The notes beneath the pieces were generated by a model, which saw nothing but the letters and a program-made list of their open reading frames with translations, was not told the DNA's origin and searched no databases. The position numbers and the translations under genes were made by a program. Of a DNA stretch of 64,000 nucleotides, positions 49,138 through 58,367 are shown in pieces. How positions within the stretch are numbered: the stretch's first letter is position 1; every line of letters begins with the position of its first letter. Source of the DNA: Rhodospirillaceae bacterium (GTDB taxonomy: Bacteria; Pseudomonadota; Alphaproteobacteria; Kiloniellales; DSM-21159); assembly GCA_006969625.1 (NCBI GenBank), contig CP030885.1, forward strand, positions 310,001 to 374,000, read 5' to 3'.

Positions 49138-50148
49138 ATGAACCTGCGAACCATCGCCATCTGGGCCGTCTCGGTTCCGCTCGTCATCGCCGCGCTGGGA
49201 TTCTTCCACCAGGCGCTGGCGGCGGCCGGCTGGATCGCCTTCTTCACCTGGCCCTTCTACTTCGAGGTGATCCTCAACGGCCTGCTGCAGGGGGTGATGT
49301 ATTCGCTCGTCGCGCTGGGCTTCGTGCTGATCTTCAAGGCGTCGGGCATCTTCAACTTCGCTCAGGGCTCGCTGGTGCTGTTCGCCGCGCTGACCATGGT
49401 GGGCCTGATCGAGATGGGCCTGCCCTGGCCGCTCGCCTTCGTGGCCACCGCGGTCGTCATGGTCGGCGTCGCCATCGCCGTCGAGCGCGTCGTGCTGCGC
49501 CCGCTGGTCAATCAGCCGCACATCATCCTGTTCATGGCGACGATCGGCATCTTCTACTTCATGGACGGCTTCGGGCAGACGCTGTGGGGCTCGGACGTCA
49601 AGGTGCTCGACATCGGCATCCCGAAGGATCCGATCTTCATTCTGGGGGGTGTCTTCGAAGGCGGCCTGCTGGTGCAGTCCTTCGACGTCATCGCCGCCCT
49701 CTGCGGCGCCCTGCTGGTCGCCGTGCTGGCGGTCTTCTTCCAGTACACCCGCATCGGCCGGGCGCTGCGCGCCGTCGCCGACGACCACCAGGCCGCGCTC
49801 TCGGTCGGTATTCCGCTCAAGACCATCTGGGCCATCGTCTGGTCGGTCGCCGGCATCGTCGCGCTGGTCGCCGGCATCATGTGGGGCGGCAAGCTTGGCG
49901 TGCAGTTCACCCTGGCGCTGATCGCGCTGAAGGCCCTGCCGGTGCTGATCCTCGGCGGCTTCACCTCGATCCCCGGCGCGATCATCGGCGGGCTGATCAT
50001 CGGTGCCGGCGAGCAGGTCGCCGAGAACTTCGTCGGCGCGGCGATCGGCGGCGCCATCCAGGACTGGTTCGCCTACATGCTCGCCATGGTCTTCCTGCTG
50101 TTCCGACCGCAGGGCCTGTTCGGCGAGAAGATCATCGAGAGGGTCTAG
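49138..50148 (+). CDS. Branched-chain-amino-acid-type ABC permease (LivH family)
   Basis: 336 residues with about eight membrane helices. Family signatures: EVILNGLLQGVMYSLVALGF, FKASGIFNFAQGSLVLFAAL near the N-terminus, and GKLGVQFTLALIALKALPVL with GGFTSIPGAIIGGLIIGAGE (EAA-like loop). Forms the membrane channel with the next gene product. A REP-like element sits in the 152-base gap upstream. Confidence 0.93.
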   Translation: MNLRTIAIWAVSVPLVIAALGFFHQALAAAGWIAFFTWPFYFEVILNGLLQGVMYSLVALGFVLIFKASGIFNFAQGSLVLFAALTMVGLIEMGLPWPLAFVATAVVMVGVAIAVERVVLRPLVNQPHIILFMATIGIFYFMDGFGQTLWGSDVKVLDIGIPKDPIFILGGVFEGGLLVQSFDVIAALCGALLVAVLAVFFQYTRIGRALRAVADDHQAALSVGIPLKTIWAIVWSVAGIVALVAGIMWGGKLGVQFTLALIALKALPVLILGGFTSIPGAIIGGLIIGAGEQVAENFVGAAIGGAIQDWFAYMLAMVFLLFRPQGLFGEKIIERV

Positions 50149-50154
50149 ACAGAC

Positions 50155-51234
50155 ATGCTGTACCGCGAAGCCGGCCAGTTCAAGACGAGCTACGCCGCCG
50201 ACCAGTCCCTCTTCCCGATCGCCCAGGACAAGTGGGGCGTGGTGCTGCTGCTGGCGGTGGCGCTGTTCGCCGTGCCCTTCATGGCGAGCGAGTACATGCT
50301 CAGCTCGATCCTGATCCCCTTCCTGGTGTTCTCGCTGGCGGCGATCGGGCTCAACATCCTGACCGGCTATTGCGGCCAGCTCTCGCTGGGCACCGGCGGC
50401 TTCATGGCCTGCGGCGCCTTCTTCGCCTACAAGCTGACCACGGCCTTTCCCGAGGTCCACATCGTCGTCGTCTTCCTGCTCTCGGGCTTCGGCACGGCGC
50501 TGGTCGGCATCCTCTTCGGCATTCCCTCGCTGCGCATCAAGGGCTTCTACCTGGCGGTGGCGACGCTGGCGGCGCAGTTCTTCCTGATCTGGGTGTTCAA
50601 CAAGTTCGGCTGGTGGACCAACTACAGCCCCTCCGGCGTGATCTCGGCGCCGCCGCGCGAGGTGGTGCCAGGCGTCGTGGTCACCGGCGCTTCGGGGACC
50701 CCCGAGGCGAAGTACGTCTTCCTGCTGGTCTTCGTCGCGATCCTGGCGCTGCTCGCCAAGAACCTGGTCCGCAGCCGCATCGGGCGATCCTGGATGGCGA
50801 TCCGGGACATGGACATCGCCGCCGAGATCATCGGGATCCGGCCGATGTTCGCCAAGCTCTCGGCCTTCGCCGTCAGCTCCTTTTTCATCGGCATCGCCGG
50901 CGCGCTCTGGGCCTTCTGCTACACCGGCTCGGTCGAGGCGCTGGCCTTCGAGATCAACCGCTCGTTCCAGGTGCTCTTCATGATCATCATCGGCGGGCTG
51001 GGCTCGATCATGGGCTCCTTCATGGGCGCCGCCTTCATCGTGCTGCTGCCGCTGGTGCTGAACAACGGCATGCTGTGGATCGACCCGACCATCTCGGTGG
51101 CGCTGGTGGCGCACATCGAGTTCATGATCTTCGGCGCGCTGATCGTCTTCTTCCTGATCGTCGAGCCGCACGGCCTGGCGCGCCTTTGGCAACTCGCGAA
51201 GGAGAAGCTCAGGCTCTGGCCGTTCCCTTACTGA
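50155..51234 (+). CDS. Branched-chain-amino-acid-type ABC permease (LivM family)
   Basis: 359 residues with about nine helices. Signatures: LAAIGLNILTGYCGQLSLGT, GFMACGAFFAYKLT, LVRSRIGRSWMAIRDMDIAA and FEINRSFQVLFMIIIGGLGS. It starts six bases after the preceding stop. It pairs with the LivH-like permease. An insertion around residues 155-185 (WTNYSPSGVISAPPREVVPG) is a little longer than usual. Confidence 0.93.
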   Translation: MLYREAGQFKTSYAADQSLFPIAQDKWGVVLLLAVALFAVPFMASEYMLSSILIPFLVFSLAAIGLNILTGYCGQLSLGTGGFMACGAFFAYKLTTAFPEVHIVVVFLLSGFGTALVGILFGIPSLRIKGFYLAVATLAAQFFLIWVFNKFGWWTNYSPSGVISAPPREVVPGVVVTGASGTPEAKYVFLLVFVAILALLAKNLVRSRIGRSWMAIRDMDIAAEIIGIRPMFAKLSAFAVSSFFIGIAGALWAFCYTGSVEALAFEINRSFQVLFMIIIGGLGSIMGSFMGAAFIVLLPLVLNNGMLWIDPTISVALVAHIEFMIFGALIVFFLIVEPHGLARLWQLAKEKLRLWPFPY

Positions 51235-51414
51235 CGACCGGCGGCTGACGAACGACCGGGCGGGTGCGCGGCGTAGCCGTTGCGCGGCGAAGCTGCTAGC
51301 CTGTCCGCCAGATCCCGAGACCGCGGCGCCCCGAAAAAGCAAAGAGGGGTGGGGCGCGCGGTGGCTGGGTCTCGAAGAACCGAGCAACGAACCACTCTAG
51401 GGAGGCTACAAGTG

Positions 51415-52725
51415 ATGCGGTTCAAATCCCTGTGCGTCGCCGCTGCCGGCGCGGCGCTCCTGGCCACGGCGGCGGTGCAGCCGGCCGCGGCGCAGGAGGA
51501 AGGCCAGTACATCCCGCTGCTGGTCTACAAGTCCGGCCCCTACGCGCCGAACGGCATTCCCATCGCCACGGGCTGGGAGGACTACCTCAAACTGATCAAC
51601 GAGCGCGACGGCGGCGTCAACGGCGTCAAGCTGGTCTGGGAAGAGTGCGACACCGGCTACAACAACGACCGCGGCGTCGAGTGCTACGAGCGCCTGAAGC
51701 GGCCGACCGCTGCCGGCGTGCAGCCGCTGTCGACGGGCATCACCTACGCCCTGATCGACCGAGCGACGCAGGACAAGATCCCGCTCTTCACCTCGGGCTA
51801 CGGCCGCACCTCGGCCGCCTATGGCCCGGTCTTCCCCTACGTCTTCAGTGCCCCCCTGACCTACTGGTCCGGTGCCGACGTCATCGTCCAGTACATCAAG
51901 GAGCAGGAGGGCGGCAGCCTGGACGGCAAGAAGATCGCCCTGGTCTATCACGACAGCGCCTACGGTAAGGAGCCGATCCCGACGCTGGAGCGCCTGGCCG
52001 AGGAGGAGGGCTTTGAGCTCTTCCTGTTCCCGGTCGCCCACCCGGGCCTGGAGCAGAAGGCCACCTGGCTGCAGATCGGCCGCCAGGTGCGGCCCGACTA
52101 CGTCGCCATGTGGGGCTGGGGCGTGATGAACTCGACCGCGGTCAAGGAAGCGGCGGCCGTCGGCTTCCCGATGGACAGGTTCATCGGCATCTGGTGGTCG
52201 GGCTCCGAGCCCGACGTGGTCCCGGCCGGCGCCGACGCCAACGGCTACAAGGCGCTGAGCTTCCACGCGCCGGGCGAGGACTACCCGGTCCTGCAGGACG
52301 TCGTCGAGCACGTCTACGGCGGCGACGTCGAGGCGGCGCGCGAGAACGCCTGGGGTCAGGTGCTCTACAACCGCGGCATCTTCCTGATGGCCATGCAGGT
52401 CGAGGCGATCCGCCGCGCCCAGGAGATCCACGGCGAGGGCCAGGTGCTGACCGGCGAGCAGATCCGCGACGGCTGGGAGTCCCTGGAGCTGACGGAGGAC
52501 GACCTTGCGGCGCTCGGCATGGCCGGCTTCACCAAGCCGGTCAAGATCACCTGCGAGGACCACGAGGGCGGCGGCCAGGCCTTCGTCCAGCAGTGGGACG
52601 GCGAAAGCTGGAACATCGTCTCCGACTGGTACATGCCCAACCGCGAGCCGCTGAAGGCGGCCTACCGGGAAGACGCCCTGGCCTACGCGGCCGAAAAGGG
52701 CATCACGCCGCGCGAGTGCAACTGA
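51415..52725 (+). CDS. ABC transporter substrate-binding protein (LivK/Peripla_BP_6 family)
   Basis: 436 residues. A signal peptide (MRFKSLCVAAAGAALLATAA...AAAQ) sends it to the periplasm. The type I binding-protein fold is indicated by IPLLVYKSGPYAPNGIPIAT, DKIPLFTSGYGRTSA, KIALVYHDSAYGKEPI and VKEAAAVGFPMDRFIGIWW. GGGAGG lies before ATG 51415. It delivers the unknown solute to the permease pair. Similar proteins lie in clusters with acyl-CoA ligases. The mRNA region after its stop holds a very strong hairpin. Confidence 0.93.
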   Translation: MRFKSLCVAAAGAALLATAAVQPAAAQEEGQYIPLLVYKSGPYAPNGIPIATGWEDYLKLINERDGGVNGVKLVWEECDTGYNNDRGVECYERLKRPTAAGVQPLSTGITYALIDRATQDKIPLFTSGYGRTSAAYGPVFPYVFSAPLTYWSGADVIVQYIKEQEGGSLDGKKIALVYHDSAYGKEPIPTLERLAEEEGFELFLFPVAHPGLEQKATWLQIGRQVRPDYVAMWGWGVMNSTAVKEAAAVGFPMDRFIGIWWSGSEPDVVPAGADANGYKALSFHAPGEDYPVLQDVVEHVYGGDVEAARENAWGQVLYNRGIFLMAMQVEAIRRAQEIHGEGQVLTGEQIRDGWESLELTEDDLAALGMAGFTKPVKITCEDHEGGGQAFVQQWDGESWNIVSDWYMPNREPLKAAYREDALAYAAEKGITPRECN

Positions 52726-52760
52726 GCCGGCGTGCGTTCGCGTTAGTCTAGAGCCGGGAC

Positions 52761-52790
52761 GGGCCCCCGCCGCCGTGGCGGCGGGGGCCC
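52761..52790 (+). terminator. Strong hairpin after the substrate-binding gene
   Basis: GGGCCCCCGCCGCC and GGCGGCGGGGGCCC are perfect 14-base arms around GT. No T-run follows, so it is likelier an mRNA-stabilising or partially terminating hairpin than a full terminator. It would favour expression of the binding protein over the downstream ATPase. Confidence 0.7.
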
Positions 52791-52841
52791 GACTCGCGCC
52801 ACGGCAGACCTTTCGTTCACCGAAGGACACACGGCCGCACC

Positions 52842-53717
52842 ATGTCCCAAGCGACCGCTTCCCAGACCGCCGCGCCCGAGCTTGCGGGAGAAGCCGCCCC
52901 GGCTGCCGAAAGCGCCAGGGCGCTGCTGAGCGTCAACAATATCGAAGTCATCTACGACCACGTCATCCTGGTGCTGAAGGGCGTCTCGCTGTCGGTGCCG
53001 AAGGGTGGCATCGTCGCGCTGCTGGGCGCCAACGGCGCCGGCAAGACGACGACGCTGAAGGCGATCTCCAACCTGCTGCGCGCCGAGCGCGGCGAGGTCA
53101 CCAAGGGCTCGATTGAGCTGGAGGGCGAGCGCGTCCAGGACATGACGCCCAACGACCTGGTCAAGCGCGGCGTCATCCAGGTGATGGAGGGACGCCACTG
53201 CTTCGAGCACCTGACCGTCGAGGAGAACCTGCTGACCGGCGCCTATACCCGCGGCGGCGACCGGGCGGGCATCCAGCAGGACCTGGAGATGGTCTACGGC
53301 TACTTCCCGCGCCTGAAGGAGCGGCGCGGCAGCCAGGCCGGCTACACCTCCGGCGGCGAGCAGCAGATGTGCGCGATCGGCCGGGCGCTGATGACCCGGC
53401 CCAAGGTGGTGCTGCTGGACGAGCCCTCCATGGGCCTGGCGCCGCAGCTCGTGGAGCAGATCTTCGAGATCGTCAAGCGGATCAACGAGCAGGAGGGGGT
53501 CACCATCCTGCTGGCCGAGCAGAACACCAACGTCGCCCTGCGCTACGCCAAGTACGGCTACATCCTGGAGAACGGCCGCGTGGTGATGGACGGCCCCGCC
53601 GAGCGGCTGCGCGAGAACGAGGACGTCAAGGAGTTCTACCTCGGCCTCTCGGCCACCGGCCGCAAGTCCTACCGCGACGTCAAGCACTACAAGCGCCGCA
53701 AGCGCTGGCTGAGCTGA
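52842..53717 (+). CDS. Branched-chain-amino-acid-type ABC transporter ATPase (LivF family)
   Basis: 291 residues. Walker A GANGAGKTTTLKAI, signature TSGGEQQMCAIGRAL, Walker B VVLLDEPSMGLAP. The N-terminus is extended by ~35 residues and a ~25-residue C-terminal tail (YRDVKHYKRRKRW) is basic. It is the second ATPase of the system. A hairpin separates it from the substrate-binding gene upstream. Confidence 0.92.
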   Translation: MSQATASQTAAPELAGEAAPAAESARALLSVNNIEVIYDHVILVLKGVSLSVPKGGIVALLGANGAGKTTTLKAISNLLRAERGEVTKGSIELEGERVQDMTPNDLVKRGVIQVMEGRHCFEHLTVEENLLTGAYTRGGDRAGIQQDLEMVYGYFPRLKERRGSQAGYTSGGEQQMCAIGRALMTRPKVVLLDEPSMGLAPQLVEQIFEIVKRINEQEGVTILLAEQNTNVALRYAKYGYILENGRVVMDGPAERLRENEDVKEFYLGLSATGRKSYRDVKHYKRRKRWLS

Positions 53718-53742
53718 TCTGCGTGGCAAAGGACTAACGGGC

Positions 53743-54387
53743 ATGACCGTAGACATAGCGTTAGTCCAGTTGGCGCTGGTCTTCCTGCCCGGAATCGTCT
53801 GGGCCTCAGTTCACCGCCGCTTCGGCGCGCGCACCGAGGTCTCCAATTTCGACTTCCTGCTTCAGATCTTCGTTTTCGGCGTCATCGCTTATGCCGTCAG
53901 CTTTGTGGCTTATGCCACTCTTGGTGCGTCGCATCCGCTCTCGGCCGCACTCGACGACGTCGCTGAAGCCACTTCGGTGGTCTTGCCGCCCGTCGACGTT
54001 CTGATCTCGGTGGCGATTGCAGCCGGATTGGGCGTCGCCTTTCTTTACGTTGAGAACTACAAGCTGCTTACGCGACTCCTCCAAGGAATCCGTGCTACAC
54101 GTACGTTTGGCGATGAAGATGTTTGGGATTTTACGTTCAATAGTGCACTACCGAATTTTGAGTATGCACAAATCAGAGACTTCGAGCGGCGGCTGACTTT
54201 CAGCGGCTGGGTGCTTACCTACTCGGCGAGCGGAGAAACGCGCGAGTTGGTCCTTGAACGGGCACAAGTCCACGATTTCGAGGGGAAGCTGCTCTATGAC
54301 ATGCCATACATCTACCTATCTCGTCCTGTCGAGGACGTTCACGTCGAGTTTCCCTACCGCGATGCGTCTCAGACGCAGGAGTCGTAA
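53743..54387 (+). CDS. Membrane protein, DUF6338-like
   Basis: 214 residues. Three membrane helices (ALVQLALVFLPGIVWASVHR, IFVFGVIAYAVSFVAYATL, DVLISVAIAAGLGVAFLYV) are followed by a cytosolic domain (FTFNSALPNFEYAQIRDFER, LTFSGWVLTYSASGETRELV, MPYIYLSRPVEDVHVEFPY). The FLPGIVWASVHRRF start and this tail resemble the DUF6338 family, from memory. GC content is clearly lower than that of the flanking genes. With the next small gene it interrupts the liv/ligase operon, which suggests horizontal insertion. Function unknown. Confidence 0.65.
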   Translation: MTVDIALVQLALVFLPGIVWASVHRRFGARTEVSNFDFLLQIFVFGVIAYAVSFVAYATLGASHPLSAALDDVAEATSVVLPPVDVLISVAIAAGLGVAFLYVENYKLLTRLLQGIRATRTFGDEDVWDFTFNSALPNFEYAQIRDFERRLTFSGWVLTYSASGETRELVLERAQVHDFEGKLLYDMPYIYLSRPVEDVHVEFPYRDASQTQES

Positions 54388-54546
54388 ATGTCCGAAAGTA
54401 AGCTGAAGACAGCCAGGATGGTCGAGGGCTACGTGAGGAAGGGCGGAAGCAACACGTCGTTCCAGGTGGTGAGCCGACCTCCTGCGCCACCACCCATCCC
54501 AGCCAAAAACTCGGGAAATAGTAGTTCGGCGTCGAAGAAGAAGTAG
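54388..54546 (+). CDS. 52-residue basic protein
   Basis: A short gene starting at ATG 54388, which overlaps nothing: the preceding stop ends at 54387, so the two genes are exactly adjacent. It reads MSESKLKTARMVEGYVRKGG at the start, then a Ser/Pro-rich middle, and ends with KKK before TAG. CAGGAGTCGTAA supplies a ribosome binding site. Its composition matches the low-GC upstream gene and not the flanking operon. It probably acts with the membrane protein. No family recognised. Confidence 0.55.
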   Translation: MSESKLKTARMVEGYVRKGGSNTSFQVVSRPPAPPPIPAKNSGNSSSASKKK

Positions 54547-54550
54547 TGGG

Positions 54551-55816
54551 ATGGCCGCTGGCGACTATTTCGACACCCTGGAAACGCGCGCGCCGGAAGA
54601 GCGCGTTGCCGCGCAGTTCGCGGCGCTGCGCGGGCAGGTCGCGCAGCTCAAGGCCGCTGGCGGCGGCTGGGCCGAACGCCTCGGCGAGGTCTCGCCCGAC
54701 GACCTCGACGGCCCCGAAGACCTGGCGAAGCTGCCGCTCACCCGCAAGCACGACCTGATCGCGTTGCAGAAGGCGGCGCCGCCCTTCGGCGGCCTCAACG
54801 CCGCCGCGCCGGGCAAGGCGGGCCGCATCTTCACCTCGCCCGGCCCGATCTTCGAGCTGGAGGCGCGCGAGAGCGACTACGGTCGCATGGCGCGCGCCCT
54901 CTTCGCCGCCGGCGTGCGCCCCGGCGAGGTGCTGCACAACTGCTTCGCCTATCACCTGACCCCCGGCGGCTGGATCATGGACTGGGGCGCGCGCGCGCTG
55001 GGCTGCGCCGTGGTGCCCGCCGGCATCGGCAACACCGAGCAGCAGGCCGCCGCCATCGCCCACCTGCGCCCGAGCGCCTGGTCCGGCACGCCGGACTATC
55101 TGAAGGTGATCCTCGACAAGGCGGCGGAACTGGGGCTCGACTGCGGCTCGATCCGCACGGCGCTGGTCTCGGGCGGCGCGCTCTTCCCCTCGCTACGCCA
55201 GGAGTACGCCGAGCGCGGAATCGGCGTGCAGCAGTGCTACGCGACCGCCGAGCTGGGCCTGGTCGCCTACGAGACGCACGGACAGGCCGGCGGCCCCGGG
55301 GACGTCAACCCGGGCATGGTGCTGGACGAGGGGGTGATCCTGGAGATTGTCCGCCCGGGCACCGCCGACCCGGTGCGCCCCGGCGAGGTCGGCGAGGTGG
55401 TGGTGACCAACTTCAACTCCGCCTACCCGATGATCCGTCTGGCCACCGGCGACCTTTCGGCGATGCTGGAGGGGCAGAGCCCCTGCGGGCGGACCAACGG
55501 CCGCATCAAGGGCTGGATGGGCCGCGCCGACCAGACCACCAAGATCAAGGGCATGTTCGTGCATCCCGAGCAGGTGGCCGCGGTCGTCGCCCGCCACCCA
55601 CAGGTCGCCAAGGCGCGCTTGGTGGTCGAGCGCAAGGGCGAGGCCGACCGCATGCGGCTGGTCTGCGAGACCACCTCCAGCTACGAGGGCCTCGCCGACA
55701 AGCTGGGCGAGACCCTGCAGGCGGTCTGCAAGATGAAGGGCGAGGTGCAGCTCGTGCACCCCGGCGAGCTGCCCAACGACGGCAAGGTCATCGAAGACGC
55801 CCGCAGCTACGAGTGA
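54551..55816 (+). CDS. Phenylacetate-CoA-ligase-like AMP-binding enzyme
   Basis: 421 residues. PaaK-like organisation: the weak phosphate loop RIFTSPGPIFELEARESDY, the ALVSGGALFPSLRQEYAERG and YATAELGLVAYET signatures, then the C-terminal KIKGMFVHPEQVAAVVARHP. Such enzymes activate aromatic or other carboxylic acids with CoA. It lies at the end of the liv-type operon, five bases after the small inserted gene, and would act after uptake of the same compound. The substrate is not determined. Confidence 0.88.
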   Translation: MAAGDYFDTLETRAPEERVAAQFAALRGQVAQLKAAGGGWAERLGEVSPDDLDGPEDLAKLPLTRKHDLIALQKAAPPFGGLNAAAPGKAGRIFTSPGPIFELEARESDYGRMARALFAAGVRPGEVLHNCFAYHLTPGGWIMDWGARALGCAVVPAGIGNTEQQAAAIAHLRPSAWSGTPDYLKVILDKAAELGLDCGSIRTALVSGGALFPSLRQEYAERGIGVQQCYATAELGLVAYETHGQAGGPGDVNPGMVLDEGVILEIVRPGTADPVRPGEVGEVVVTNFNSAYPMIRLATGDLSAMLEGQSPCGRTNGRIKGWMGRADQTTKIKGMFVHPEQVAAVVARHPQVAKARLVVERKGEADRMRLVCETTSSYEGLADKLGETLQAVCKMKGEVQLVHPGELPNDGKVIEDARSYE

Positions 55817-55871
55817 GCGGCGTCTGGGTGGATGCGCTTGCCTCCCGGCCGTGCGTGTCGGTATCTGAGGC

Positions 55872-56714
55872 ATGAGCGAGACGAGCCCCGACGAGAGCCC
55901 CGACGCGCCGGCGCCGCGCAGCATCGTGCCGCGGCCCGAGCTCGCGCCGGAGGCCGGCTGGTATCGCAGCTTCTTCTCCGGGTTGGCGCTCGACATGTGG
56001 GACCAGGCGGTGCCGCCCCAGGTGACCGCCGCGGAGCTGGACCTGGCCGCCGACCTGCTCGACCTCGATCCTCTCGCCCCCGAGACCACGCCAGTGCTGG
56101 ACGTGCCCTGCGGCACAGGGCGGCACAGCCTGGCGCTGGCCTCCCGCGGCTATGCGGTCACCGCCGTCGACGGCAGCGCGGAGTCCCTGGCGCGCCTGCG
56201 CGCGGCGGCCGCGGAGACCGAAGTCGAGGGCCGCCTCACGGTGCGCCAGGCCGAGATGACGGCGCTGCCCTTTCGGAACGAATTCGTTGGCGCCGTCTGC
56301 TTCGGCAATTCCTTCGGCTACGGCCCGCCGGAGGAATGCCGGGCCTTCCTCGCCGGTGTCTCGCGCGCGCTGCTGCCGGGCGGCGGCTTCCTGCTGCACA
56401 CCGCGACCGTTGCGGAGGTGTTGCTGCCCGGTCTGGAGCCGGAGGAGGAGATGCAGATCGGCGACGTGCACGTCGCCTTCGAGAACCGCTACGACCCGTT
56501 GGCCGGCCGCCTCGACACTCGCTTCCTGCTGACCCGCGAAGGCGAGGTGCTCGACCGCCGGGTCAGCCACTACGTCTTCACCCTGGCCGAGCTGGGCCGC
56601 ATGCTGGCGACCGAAAAGATGACCCTGAGCGCCGCATTCTCCGACCCCTACGGCACCGATTTCGCCCTCGGCGCCTCGGACGACCTCTATCTCCTGGCAA
56701 AAAAGTCACGTTGA
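55872..56714 (+). CDS. Class I SAM-dependent methyltransferase
   Basis: 280 residues. Motif I PVLDVPCGTGRHSLALASRG near residue 75 binds SAM; motif II AVDGSAESLARLR and AVCFGNSFGYGPPEECRAFL follow. The C-terminal half is beta-rich. Substrate unknown. It stands alone between the ligase operon and the ccm operon; ATG 55872 has no strong binding site. Confidence 0.88.
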   Translation: MSETSPDESPDAPAPRSIVPRPELAPEAGWYRSFFSGLALDMWDQAVPPQVTAAELDLAADLLDLDPLAPETTPVLDVPCGTGRHSLALASRGYAVTAVDGSAESLARLRAAAAETEVEGRLTVRQAEMTALPFRNEFVGAVCFGNSFGYGPPEECRAFLAGVSRALLPGGGFLLHTATVAEVLLPGLEPEEEMQIGDVHVAFENRYDPLAGRLDTRFLLTREGEVLDRRVSHYVFTLAELGRMLATEKMTLSAAFSDPYGTDFALGASDDLYLLAKKSR

Positions 56715-57042
56715 TTCAAAAACTTGCGACCGGCATTCGGGCGTATAGAAATATTTCTGGACTGTTGCCGCAAAACCACATTTCCGCCCCATTTCGGGCC
56801 AGCGCCAGCCACTTTCGGGAACGATCTTTCTAACCACGGAGACTTCCCCTCTCTGTCGAGGCTTCCCAGTCGGCCTCTCAATGCCCCCCAAAGCAGGCTG
56901 GAAGACGGCCCGCCGGTCCCGACCCCCGGCGGGCCGTCGCTCTTTCGGGGCCCTGTCCGCGACCTTGCCGGCCGCTTTGTCCGGCGCCGCCGGCAATGCT
57001 ATGACCGGACCCTCCTTCCACCGGCCGGTGCCGCTCCGTCCC

Positions 57043-57702
57043 ATGCCCGTCTTCGAAGCGCACGATCTCGGCTGCCTGCGCGGCGAGCGGGCGGTCTTCG
57101 CCGGCCTGTCCTTCCGCCTGCAGGCCGGCGGCTTGCTGCTGCTGACCGGGCCGAACGGCGCTGGCAAGTCGAGCTTGCTGCGGATGCTGGCGGGCTTGCT
57201 GCGCCCGGCGGCCGGAGGCCTGACCTGGGACGGCGCCGAGGTGTGGGACGACCTGGGCGCCCATCATGAACGGCTGCGCTACCTGGGGCACGGCGAGGCG
57301 GTAAAGCCGCCGCTGACGGTGGCCGAGGACCTGCGCTTCTGGGCCAGCCTGCGCGGCGCCGGGCCCGCGGAGGTGGACCGGGCGCTGGAGCGCTTCGCCC
57401 TGAGCGGGCTGGCCGGGCGGCCGGGCCGCCTGCTCTCGGCCGGGCAGAAGCGCCGGCTCGCCCTGGCGCGGGTGACGCTCGGGCCGGCCGCGCTGTGGCT
57501 GCTCGACGAGCCGACGGTCGGGCTCGACGCAGCCTCAGTCGAGCGGCTGGCCGCCGCCGTCGCCGAACACCGGGCCCGCCGCGGCATGGCGGCGATCGCC
57601 ACGCACATCGGCTTTCCCGGCGAGGACGCGCAAGTGCTGGCCGTCGACGACTTCCCGCCGATCCCGGTCGAGGCCGAGGCCCTGGAGGAAGGCGCGTGGT
57701 AG
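57043..57702 (+). CDS. ccmA: Heme exporter ATP-binding protein CcmA
   Basis: 219 residues from ATG 57043, which aligns the start with known CcmA (MPVFEAHDLGC). ATG 57001 (MTGPS) would add 14 residues. Walker A GPNGAGKSSLLRML, signature LSAGQKRRLALARV, Walker B LWLLDEPTVGLD. With CcmB, C and D it releases haem-loaded CcmE for cytochrome c maturation. Its stop overlaps the ccmB start. Confidence 0.93.
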   Translation: MPVFEAHDLGCLRGERAVFAGLSFRLQAGGLLLLTGPNGAGKSSLLRMLAGLLRPAAGGLTWDGAEVWDDLGAHHERLRYLGHGEAVKPPLTVAEDLRFWASLRGAGPAEVDRALERFALSGLAGRPGRLLSAGQKRRLALARVTLGPAALWLLDEPTVGLDAASVERLAAAVAEHRARRGMAAIATHIGFPGEDAQVLAVDDFPPIPVEAEALEEGAW

Positions 57703-58367
57703 GCGGCGCCTTCGGCGCGCTGGTCGCGCGCGACCTGCGGCTCGCCCTGCGCCAGCGCGGCGACGCCCTGACCGTGGTGCTCTTCTTCGTGCTGACCGCG
57801 GCGCTCTTCCCCTTCGGCCTGGGGCCGGAGCCGAACCTGCTGGCCCGCATCGCGCCGGGCATCGTCTGGGTGACCGCGCTGCTCGCCGTGTTGCTGTCGC
57901 TCGAGCGCCTGTTCCTCGCCGACTACGAGGACGGCACCCTGGAGCTGTTGGCCCAGGCGCCGCTGCCGCTGGAGGCGGTGGTGCTGGCCAAGGTGCTGGC
58001 GCACTGGCTGACCAGCGGCCTGCCGGTGCTCGCCGCCGCTCCCCTGATCGGCCTGCTCTACGGCCTGCCGGCGGAGGGCTACGGCGTGCTGTTGGCCGCC
58101 ATGGCGCTGGGCACCCCCAGCCTCAGCCTGATCGGCGCCATCGGTGCGGCGGTGGCGCTGGGCGCGCGGCGCGGCGGCGTGCTGGTGCCGCTGCTGGTGC
58201 TGCCGCTCTACGTGCCGGTGCTGATCTTCGGCGTCTCGGCCATCGACACCCGCTTGCAGGGCTTCGAGGGGGATGCCAGCCTGCTGCTGCTCGGCGCCAT
58301 CCTGGCGGCGGCCCTGCCGCTCGCCGCCTTCGCCGCCGCCGCCGCCCTGCGCCAGGCGGTGGAGTAG
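57696..58367 (+). CDS. ccmB: Heme exporter permease CcmB
   Basis: 223 residues, GTG start at 57696 inside the end of ccmA, with GGAGGAAGG upstream. Six membrane helices; the family's N-terminal LVARDLRLALRQRGDALTVV and FPFGLGPEPNLLARIAPGIV are clear, as are DYEDGTLELLAQAPLPLEAV and LPLYVPVLIFGVSAID. It is the membrane subunit of the CcmAB complex. Confidence 0.95.
   Translation: MVGGAFGALVARDLRLALRQRGDALTVVLFFVLTAALFPFGLGPEPNLLARIAPGIVWVTALLAVLLSLERLFLADYEDGTLELLAQAPLPLEAVVLAKVLAHWLTSGLPVLAAAPLIGLLYGLPAEGYGVLLAAMALGTPSLSLIGAIGAAVALGARRGGVLVPLLVLPLYVPVLIFGVSAIDTRLQGFEGDASLLLLGAILAAALPLAAFAAAAALRQAVE

Noticed and set aside
51420..51432. GGTTCAAATCCC, resembling a tRNA T-loop
   Set aside because: It encodes RFKS at the start of the substrate-binding protein; no acceptor, D or anticodon stems surround it.
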